Source of the DNA: an uncultured Bacteroidales bacterium
GTDB lineage: Bacteria; Bacteroidota; Bacteroidia; Bacteroidales; UBA932
Direction of reading: 5' to 3'
DNA length: 20,180 nt
Assembly: GCA_934717185.1 (NCBI GenBank)
Contig: CAKUYQ010000041.1
Location: 1-20,180 of the forward strand
Part shown: piece after piece, positions 14,599 through 20,180 of the stretch
Layout of the letters: every line of letters starts with the position of its first letter
Position numbering within the stretch: position 1 is the stretch's first letter
Translations under genes and position numbers: made by a program
The notes under the pieces: model-generated
What the model saw: the letters and a program-made list of their open reading frames with translations, nothing else
Told to the model about the DNA's origin: nothing
Databases searched by the model: none

Positions 14599-15534
14599 TT
14601 AGTTTTTAAAATCAAGTTTCTGTGGATAAACACCGGCATCTACAAGCTCTTTAATCTTGTCCATTACCCCCTGTTTGTCCGAAGCGTATGTTACGCCAAA
14701 CCATTTTGCATGTGTGTCAAGGACCTTCACCTTAGATATTCCATCCTCAATAAGACGGCTTACAACGGTAGGGATAAAGAACTCGGATTTAAGCTCATTT
14801 CCGCTCTCTTTAAGAAAGTCAACGAACATCCTCTCCGAATGTTCAAAATAGTCCGGAGTAAAGCCCCACATATTCATGGATACAGGGGTATTCTCCTCCA
14901 ACATAACCCATTCATCATTGTCATCTTTATAGCAGGGGATACCGTCTACACGCATAACCTTTGTCCGCTCTACCACCTCTGTAAGGTACCCGTCGCGGTT
15001 CTTTACACATACACCCCTTGCCACGGTACCGCTATCAGACAGTGTATTTCCAACCCTGTACCCAACCATACAGTACTCATTCTTTTTTCCGTTCATCCTA
15101 ACCAACTCCTCTGCAAGAGCTTCAAACCCCTCTTTGCCATAGAAGTCGTCTGCATTGATTACTGCAAACGGCTCATTGATAACCTCTTTTCCCATTAGAA
15201 CAGCATGGTTGGTGCCCCAAGGCTTCTCTCTTCCTTCCGGTACCTTGAACGGCTCGGGAAGTTTGTCGAGACCCTGAAAAACAATCTCTACAGGTATATG
15301 ATCCTTGTATTTAGAGAGGATCTTCTCCCTGAAATCCTGCTCAAAATCTCTCCTTATTACAAAAACGACCTTTCCGAAACCTGCCCTTATAGCATCAAAA
15401 ATAGAGTAGTCCATTATGGTTTCGCCGTTTGGACCAACACCGTCCAACTGCTTTAAACCACCATATCTGCTGCCCATTCCGGCAGCGAGCACAAATAGCG
15501 TAGGCTTGTCTGTGTTACAAAGTTCTTTGTTCAT
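14599..15534 (-). CDS. Sugar-phosphate-type nucleotidyltransferase
   Basis: A 311-residue cytoplasmic protein of the nucleotidyltransferase (Rossmann-like) family that joins an NTP to a sugar phosphate or similar substrate. The N-terminal nucleotide-binding loop is LAAGMGSRYGGLKQL (16-30), followed by GPNGETIMDYSIFDA (34-48). The substrate region has KPWGTNHAVL (104-113), and the metal-binding acidic cluster is INADDFYG (126-133). The C-terminal third (EFFIPTVVSRLIEDG, then WFGVTYASDK) is shared with relatives in Bacteroidetes, often found near cell-surface polysaccharide or choline-kinase-like genes, but no such partner is visible here. The NTP and sugar cannot be told from sequence. It is 86 bases downstream of lysO, with a terminator-like hairpin between them, and 11 bases upstream of the hydrolase. 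Confidence 0.82.
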   Translation of the reverse strand: MNKELCNTDKPTLFVLAAGMGSRYGGLKQLDGVGPNGETIMDYSIFDAIRAGFGKVVFVIRRDFEQDFREKILSKYKDHIPVEIVFQGLDKLPEPFKVPEGREKPWGTNHAVLMGKEVINEPFAVINADDFYGKEGFEALAEELVRMNGKKNEYCMVGYRVGNTLSDSGTVARGVCVKNRDGYLTEVVERTKVMRVDGIPCYKDDNDEWVMLEENTPVSMNMWGFTPDYFEHSERMFVDFLKESGNELKSEFFIPTVVSRLIEDGISKVKVLDTHAKWFGVTYASDKQGVMDKIKELVDAGVYPQKLDFKN

Positions 15535-15593
15535 CGTATCTTTATGTTAGATGTTAGATTAATCCTTAAAATCACTCCCTGCCAAGGCTCGGT

Positions 15594-15613
15594 AAAAAGA
15601 GACGGCCTCTCTT
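15594..15613 (-). terminator. Small intrinsic-terminator-like hairpin after lysO
   Basis: Read on the - strand, AAGAGA-GGCCG-TCTCTT followed by a short T run lies eight bases past the lysO stop codon. The six-pair stem is short and AT-rich on one side, so termination may be partial and the downstream nucleotidyltransferase may still be read from the upstream promoter. Confidence 0.4.
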
Positions 15614-15620
15614 AACGGCA

Positions 15621-16625
15621 CTATATTGAGCAGAAAAATGACACGAGTAAAGGTACAGAAAAATCCACTAATATTCCGTGGAAAATTGAAATAAATGCCA
15701 AATTTTTTCCGCAGACAGAGGTTATTATTGGTAAAGTGGTATCCATAGTTGTGGCACCTCCCACGCAGATAGGGGCAAAAAGGCCAAAATATCTATAAAA
15801 CAGTGGTGCGCCAAGCAGACCGTAAATTTCGCGTAATATATTGGCTATCAGAGCTACAGTTCCAAGTTGGGTAGCCATCTGTATTCCAACGGAGGGTTCT
15901 GTGAGCTGCGTAACAAGTATGGATGAGAGTGAGTAGTATGCAAAGCCGCTGCCAATGGCCATGCTGTCAAAAAATCCCCATTTTGAGATAAAGAGAGCCG
16001 CAATAGCTGTAAAGATAAGGGTTCCGACAATTGTCCCAAGAGGAATAAGGAGCATCTTTGGCCTTATGGTCTTTAGTATCTCCTTAAGGTTCTTGTCACT
16101 TCCTATGCTCGCCCCAACCTGTATCATAAGCAGATATAGTATCCATTGAGTGACAGAACCGTTTGCAAGCGGCGCCGGAAGCGTTGCATAATTTGATAGA
16201 AGATAACCGAGCAAGGCTCCCAAGATAAAAAATGCCACAACCTTTATGCTACCCATCATTGCACTCCCACCACTGCCCTCGTTTCCATTTTTATCGCCAA
16301 TGCCCTTCTCTCCACCAACACTCTCTTTCCCCTTAAAATTGCCAACGCCAACGCCCTTCTCCCTCTTAAAGAATAGCAGATAAACAAGTTTCGCCGCTAT
16401 ACAGCTTCCTGCAACAGCCATTGTTGATATAAAAAGGGCGTTTCCACCAAGAGAGGGGAGATTTGATATTACCTCTTTGTTTGCTCCAACCGATATCCCA
16501 AGAAAAAACAGCAGAAGATATATGGTTATCGAGATCCCCTTTGAAAGATGCTGCAGGTAGCTCACCTTTCTTAAAGTATAACCGGCAAATATGCCGCAGA
16601 ACATTAACCCTAAAACTGTGAACAT
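15621..16625 (-). CDS. lysO: LysO-type membrane exporter (DUF340 family)
   Basis: A 334-residue inner-membrane protein with about eight to ten helices. The C-terminal half carries the strongest family signals: SGFAYYSLSSILVTQ (226-240), GTVALIANILREIYG (255-269) and GGATTMDTTLPII (289-301), as in LysO (YbjE) of E. coli, which exports lysine. The N-terminal half (about 1-86) and the C-terminal half (about 122-334) are separated by a hydrophilic Gly/Lys/Glu-rich linker (88-121) with no family counterpart that I know. That linker contains the hexamer motif seen elsewhere in the window. The gene starts 14 bases after the aroD-aroA stop, so it is probably co-transcribed with shikimate genes. Export of lysine or a related amino acid is the family expectation, and the actual substrate is inferred. 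Confidence 0.85.
   Translation of the reverse strand: MFTVLGLMFCGIFAGYTLRKVSYLQHLSKGISITIYLLLFFLGISVGANKEVISNLPSLGGNALFISTMAVAGSCIAAKLVYLLFFKREKGVGVGNFKGKESVGGEKGIGDKNGNEGSGGSAMMGSIKVVAFFILGALLGYLLSNYATLPAPLANGSVTQWILYLLMIQVGASIGSDKNLKEILKTIRPKMLLIPLGTIVGTLIFTAIAALFISKWGFFDSMAIGSGFAYYSLSSILVTQLTEPSVGIQMATQLGTVALIANILREIYGLLGAPLFYRYFGLFAPICVGGATTMDTTLPIITSVCGKNLAFISIFHGILVDFSVPLLVSFFCSI
16341..16355. repeat. Hexamer repeat inside the lysO linker
   Basis: GCCAACGCCAACGCC (2.5 copies of GCCAAC) is followed by CTTCTC. A near copy, GCCAATGCCCTTCTC, occurs 45 bases to the left. Together they encode the repeated EKGVGVG and EKGIG elements of the LysO linker. The motif matches the arrays at 1403-1438 and 18782-18809. 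Confidence 0.55.
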
Positions 16626-16639
16626 GGTAATGTAGTTTT

Positions 16640-18748
16640 TTATTTTCTCGACAAAACAGTCTTGATGATATCAGTAAACCGGGGAAACGACTTCTCAATA
16701 CATTTTATGTTGTTGAGCCTTACCGGTACAGGCAGTTTGCAGGAGAGGACAATCAGACTCATGGCTATCCGGTGGTCGTTATGTGTATCAAACAGCAACG
16801 GAGCGCAGGCCAACCGCTTTGTGTCCCATCCATCTTTGTTGAGGCGTTTGCTGTCTCCTTCAATTATAAGTGAATCATTCTCAATGAAAATCTTTGCCCC
16901 TGTCTTTAACAGCTCGCTGCAGATGGCCTCTGCTCGGTTGCTCTCCTTCTCTGCAAGTCTGTGTACCCCACGTATTTTGGATATTCCGTTACAGAAAAGC
17001 GATAGAGTTGAGATTATGGGAAAGAGGTCCGGACAATCCGTTGCATCAAACGTGAAATTATTTAAATTACTGCTTGTCTCAGCACCATTATCAAGATTTG
17101 AGTTACCGGTACAGGATCTGCAAAGATTGCAAACCTTTATAATTGCTTCATCTGCCTGATTGCTGCCAAAAGAGATACCTGCAACATTAATATTTGCCCC
17201 AAGAGTCTGTAAAACTTTAAAATATGCCGCAGAACTCCAATCTGCGGCCAATCTGTACTCACATGGAGTATATTCCTGATTGCCTGCAATTGTAAATTCA
17301 AGAGCTTTATCTGCAACAGATTTTTTACAAACGACAGAGAAATTTTTTAATACCTCAACAGTCAAATCAAGGTATGGTACACTGGCTGGATTCTCTACAT
17401 GTACAATTATGTCCCCCCTTTGCAGTGGCAAAGCCATAAGTATTCCCGATATTGTCTGAGAACTGTATGCTCCGTTTATGACAACTTTATTTGGCGCTCC
17501 TGCATTACAGACCGTATTGTCCATTTTGACAGCCGTTGTGGAGAAAAAACCGCTTTCAATAGTTATAGGCAATGTTGCCTTTTTGTTGTCGCTAACTGTG
17601 TATGTGTGTTTTATGCCGCAGGATCTTAATATGCTTACTGCTTCAGACAGGTCTCTGTTCAAGATAGATCCTCTACCATTTAATGTTACCTTTTTTCCTG
17701 TGCTCCCGGCAATAATTGCAGATAACGGCATGAGCAATCTGGTAAGCAAGCCGGATTCTCCAATATTAAGTTCAATATTATTACCCTCTGTACCTCTGCA
17801 TAGGCTAAAGGCTCCCGGAGAGAAAATCCTTAATGTCTCGGCAGATTCTCCATACGTTTTATCATCCTCCTTGATGCGCTCAACTCTACACCCTAATGCT
17901 GTAATTGCGGATATTGCCGCTTCCGAATCGTTGCAGGGGGTATAGTTGAAGAGCGTTGTTGTGCCGTTTGACAATGCCGCTGCTATGATGGCTCTTTGCG
18001 AGATGCTCTTGGAGCAGGGGATACGTATATCTGCCGGTATGGCGGATTTGTCGGGAAGCTGAGGATTGAACAGATACGGATAGTTTGCAGGGCTCAATAT
18101 CTGCTCTGCTTCATCTGCACTGTACTGCCCGGGGGCTGTTTCTGCTCCATCTATGCTGCAGTATGTAAAGGGAGCTCCAAGGTTAAGACAACTAAGCCTT
18201 GTAAATCTGCCGGCTTCGCCCATGGCAAAGGCTATAAGCGGAATGGTGGGGCCATCTTTGCGAATGTTGTACAGAGATAAGACACGCATGGCATCCTCTG
18301 TGGAGTGTGCTGTTGTTACAATCTTTACAACATCAGCCCCTTTCCTTTCGCAGAGTGTGCGTATCTGGCAAAGCTCGTCTAAAGATGGGGTTTCTGTAAA
18401 GTTATGATATGATATAATAAGCTTGCAACTATTGGCAACGGCATAAGCCTTTATATATTCTAAGTGATCTTGCGAAGCCTCTATCTCTACATCTGCATAT
18501 TTAGCTCCGTGTCTTATGGCTGCAGTTATGAGTTCAAGTGCCTCTTTTTCTGTTTTGCTGCCACCGGCTCTGTTGCTCCTGCATGTTATGATTAAATTGG
18601 GGTTGAGAGATGCCAGCTCTTCAACTTGAGAGGTGCTGAATCCGCACAGATCTCCTCTAAGCTCAGAGAGCCGGCTACGCCTTTGGTTGCCGGCCAATAT
18701 CTCTTTGCATTTTTCAAAGTTCTGTTCTCTTATGCATACGCAAATCAT
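16640..18748 (-). CDS. AroD-AroA fusion: type I 3-dehydroquinate dehydratase plus EPSP synthase
   Basis: A 702-residue bifunctional enzyme. Residues 1 to about 218 are a type I dehydroquinase: VEIE (87-90), His115 in SYHNF and the Schiff-base Lys142 in VVKIV, plus GRFTRLSC (180-187) and APGQYSADEAEQIL (205-218). Residues about 235-702 are an EPSP synthase with PCSKSISQRA (244-253; Cys replaces the usual Gly of PGSKS), GESGLLTR (330-337), YSSQTISGILMALP (428-441), DWSSAAYF (503-510), DCPDLFPI (571-578), KESNRAEA (601-608), NDHRIAM (657-663) and KSFPRF (686-691). All catalytic regions of both halves look intact. They catalyse steps 3 and 6 of the shikimate pathway in the cytoplasm. The gene follows aroB by 97 bases. 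No stop or shift separates the halves, so this is a true single frame. Confidence 0.92.
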   Translation of the reverse strand: MICVCIREQNFEKCKEILAGNQRRSRLSELRGDLCGFSTSQVEELASLNPNLIITCRSNRAGGSKTEKEALELITAAIRHGAKYADVEIEASQDHLEYIKAYAVANSCKLIISYHNFTETPSLDELCQIRTLCERKGADVVKIVTTAHSTEDAMRVLSLYNIRKDGPTIPLIAFAMGEAGRFTRLSCLNLGAPFTYCSIDGAETAPGQYSADEAEQILSPANYPYLFNPQLPDKSAIPADIRIPCSKSISQRAIIAAALSNGTTTLFNYTPCNDSEAAISAITALGCRVERIKEDDKTYGESAETLRIFSPGAFSLCRGTEGNNIELNIGESGLLTRLLMPLSAIIAGSTGKKVTLNGRGSILNRDLSEAVSILRSCGIKHTYTVSDNKKATLPITIESGFFSTTAVKMDNTVCNAGAPNKVVINGAYSSQTISGILMALPLQRGDIIVHVENPASVPYLDLTVEVLKNFSVVCKKSVADKALEFTIAGNQEYTPCEYRLAADWSSAAYFKVLQTLGANINVAGISFGSNQADEAIIKVCNLCRSCTGNSNLDNGAETSSNLNNFTFDATDCPDLFPIISTLSLFCNGISKIRGVHRLAEKESNRAEAICSELLKTGAKIFIENDSLIIEGDSKRLNKDGWDTKRLACAPLLFDTHNDHRIAMSLIVLSCKLPVPVRLNNIKCIEKSFPRFTDIIKTVLSRK

Positions 18749-18781
18749 AAAAAGACACTTTTTTGCTTATTGTGGTTTATC

Positions 18782-18809
18782 GGCTTTGGCTTTGGCCTGA
18801 GCTTTAGCC
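18782..18809. repeat. Degenerate hexamer array between aroB and aroD-aroA
   Basis: GGCTTT-GGCTTT-GGCCTG-AGCTTT-AGCC on the + strand, that is GCCAAA-type units on the coding strand. It lies 37 bases past the aroB stop. It matches the array next to hmuV and the one inside lysO. Confidence 0.5.
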
Positions 18810-18845
18810 TTTCTTTAATCTCTTTCCTCTCTATACACTATAAAC

Positions 18846-19982
18846 TTATCTCAGGGATGTTACAATATTGTCCAAATCTGTCACCGGAACCATTATGTCT
18901 CTCACATCATTAAATCCGTAAGGCAGGATAAGGTGAAGCTTGCCACCCTCTATCTTTTTGTCGTTCTTTATGTGAGAAATTATCCTTTTGCTGTTTATAG
19001 GGGTTGCCTTTTCCGCTCTGCCTCTCTTTACAGCCTCATTTACAAACTCCTCCATTGTTGCAGGGAATCCGCAATTGCGGTAGTCTTCCGTTATTTTCTC
19101 CGTAAAACTGTTGTTGCCTGCAAGTTTAGATGCCATTACTACCCCAAGTGCCACAGCCTCGCCGTGCATGATCTCGGGGAATCCGTTGTCGGGATAATTA
19201 AACTCCTTCTCTATGGCATGGGCAAAGGTATGACCAAGGTTAAGCACCCTCCTTTCGCCCGTCTCAAACTCATCCTTCTCCACAACGGCAAGTTTGTGCC
19301 CGGCGCATATCTTTATAAGCTCCGTGAGCTCGTTCTCGTTGAATATTTTACCTGTAGAGGGGTCGATGATGCTGCCGCTCTCTTTGGCTATTTTGTTTAC
19401 CGCTGTAAAGTATGAGACAGCCCTGTTGTATGATTCCCTGTCATATATAATGAATGTTTTGAGCATCTCTGCAATGCCGGCCCTAAACTCTCTTGGGTGA
19501 AGGGATCTTAAAACTTCCGGGGTTATGCCAATCCATTTTGGCTGATTGATTACTCCAAGTATGTTTTTGTAGCCGTTGAAGTTAACACCGTTCTTTCCAC
19601 CTATCGAGGCATCTGTCTGCGCAAGCAGTGTGGTAGGAATAAACCCAAAATTCACACCTCTTTTATATATGCTGGCGGTGAATCCAACTATATCTGTGGT
19701 AATTCCACCGCCTACTCCTACAATAAAGCAGTTCCTGTCTGCACCTCTCTCCATAAGTCTTCCCACGAGCTTCTCTATGGTGAACATTGTCTTGTTGTTC
19801 TCTCCTGTAAAGATGTCAATTACCTCGGATGTTGGTAGCTGATTGTTGATAATGAGCATTTTAATCTGCTCTATTATATGGCTTACATTTGAATCTGCTA
19901 TAATGAAAACAGCCTTGTCTGCCGGAATATTGTTTACCAGCAGTTCTGTAAGTGTATCGGCGAATTTAAGCATATTTACCAT
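18846..19982 (-). CDS. aroB: 3-dehydroquinate synthase
   Basis: A 378-residue enzyme making 3-dehydroquinate from DAHP, step 2 of the shikimate pathway, using NAD and a divalent metal. Signatures are VGVGGGITTDIVGFTASIYKRG (88-109), IPTTLLAQTDASIGGKNGVN (115-134), RAGIAEMLK (167-175), LNLGHTFAHAIE (247-258) and MHGEAVALG (272-280). Metal ligands by family are Glu172, His251 and His273. A residue 204-219 insertion (IIDPSTGKIFNENELT) is slightly longer than in E. coli. Two starts, at 19982 and at 19973, are possible. It is the first gene of the - strand cluster and is preceded by a near-consensus promoter at 20010-20017. Confidence 0.96.
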   Translation of the reverse strand: MVNMLKFADTLTELLVNNIPADKAVFIIADSNVSHIIEQIKMLIINNQLPTSEVIDIFTGENNKTMFTIEKLVGRLMERGADRNCFIVGVGGGITTDIVGFTASIYKRGVNFGFIPTTLLAQTDASIGGKNGVNFNGYKNILGVINQPKWIGITPEVLRSLHPREFRAGIAEMLKTFIIYDRESYNRAVSYFTAVNKIAKESGSIIDPSTGKIFNENELTELIKICAGHKLAVVEKDEFETGERRVLNLGHTFAHAIEKEFNYPDNGFPEIMHGEAVALGVVMASKLAGNNSFTEKITEDYRNCGFPATMEEFVNEAVKRGRAEKATPINSKRIISHIKNDKKIEGGKLHLILPYGFNDVRDIMVPVTDLDNIVTSLR

Positions 19983-20009
19983 TGGTCATAGCGGGTTTTT
20001 GTTAAACCG

Positions 20010-20017
20010 CAAAGATA
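20010..20017 (-). promoter_or_regulatory. -7 element of a promoter for aroB
   Basis: The - strand reads TATCTTTG, an exact match to the Bacteroidetes -7 element TAnnTTTG. It lies 28 bases before the aroB ATG at 19982, giving a leader of about 20 bases. No clear TTG is seen 19-21 bases upstream for the -33 element, which lowers confidence. Confidence 0.5.
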
Positions 20018-20101
20018 AGACAAAGAAACGAATGTAAATGCTTTCAGTTAAGTTATTGTTGCAAGAGAGCTTCCTTTTGAATACTCTATAATAAAACGGC
20101 T

Positions 20102-20130
20102 ACCTTCCCATCTTTGACACTTGGGAAGGT
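20102..20130. other. Perfect hairpin upstream of aroB
   Basis: ACCTTCCCA (20102-20110) and TGGGAAGGT (20122-20130) pair over 9 bases around an 11-base loop. It lies between the aroB promoter and the terminator at 20142-20179. It lacks a T tract of its own. It could be a regulator site or a transcript-end structure of the gene beyond the window. Confidence 0.4.
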
Positions 20131-20141
20131 CGGAAAAAGAC

Positions 20142-20179
20142 AAAAAACGCCACTACAGCTATCTGTAGCGGTTTTTTTT
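20142..20179. terminator. Rho-independent terminator, probably bidirectional
   Basis: The arms CCACTACAG (20150-20158) and CTGTAGCGG (20163-20171) enclose a 4-base loop. A run of six A lies on the left (20142-20147) and eight T on the right (20172-20179). On the - strand the one non-Watson-Crick position becomes a G-U pair, and the stem is followed by CG and six T. It most likely ends a leftward gene located beyond the right edge, just before the aroB promoter. Confidence 0.75.
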
Positions 20180-20180
20180 G

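Noticed and set aside
17478..17945. A 155-codon open frame on the + strand
   Set aside because: It is antisense to the EPSP-synthase half of the fusion, in a region where all family motifs are present on the other strand.

Overview
The window reads as a chromosomal segment of a member of the order Bacteroidales. The evidence is a complete hmu-type heme operon (a system known from Porphyromonas and Bacteroides), a tandem calycin-like lipoprotein of a type typical of Bacteroidetes, a promoter element close to the Bacteroidetes TAnnTTTG -7 consensus, and AT-rich start sites without strong Shine-Dalgarno motifs. The genus cannot be fixed from the sequence alone. No rRNA, tRNA, CRISPR array, insertion sequence or phage gene was seen.

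Layout. (1) Positions 1-1227, + strand: the 3' end of a zinc-ribbon protein, an overlapping fragment that looks like the C-terminal half of a papain-fold cysteine protease without its cysteine, and a small secreted protein of unknown function. (2) Positions 1228-1442: a convergent intergenic region with a nested hairpin and an array of six degenerate hexamers. (3) Positions 1443-11035, - strand: a seven-gene heme-acquisition operon, transcribed in the order calycin-like lipoprotein, hmuY, hmuR, hmuS, hmuT, hmuU, hmuV, with very tight spacing. (4) Positions 11036-11202: a divergent control region with two short palindromes. (5) Positions 11203-12171, + strand: a regulator joining a RIC/YtfE-like di-iron (hemerythrin-type) module to a LuxR-type helix-turn-helix. 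(6) Positions 12168-19982, - strand: a shikimate-centred cluster in the order aroB, an aroD-aroA fusion, a LysO-type exporter, a sugar-nucleotide-type nucleotidyltransferase, a beta-lactamase-fold serine hydrolase, aroC. (7) Positions 19983-20180: the aroB promoter region and the terminator of a gene beyond the window.

How the genes work together. The hmu genes form a path for heme. Surface lipoproteins (HmuY and the two-domain calycin protein) would capture heme, HmuR would carry it across the outer membrane, and the large CobN-like HmuS, anchored by terminal membrane helices, would remove the iron. HmuT, HmuU and HmuV are inner-membrane partners, of which HmuU and HmuV resemble an ExbB/ExbD-type proton channel. 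The divergent regulator carries all six residues expected to hold a di-iron site, so it is a strong candidate sensor of iron, oxygen or nitric oxide for this operon. The downstream cluster supplies four shikimate-pathway activities (AroB, AroD, AroA, AroC) from three genes, interleaved with three genes of other function.

The most interesting items are the di-iron/LuxR regulator facing the heme operon, the AroD-AroA fusion, a 124-bp foldback element that appears to have supplied the last codons of the serine hydrolase, and short repeats inside hmuS and lysO.
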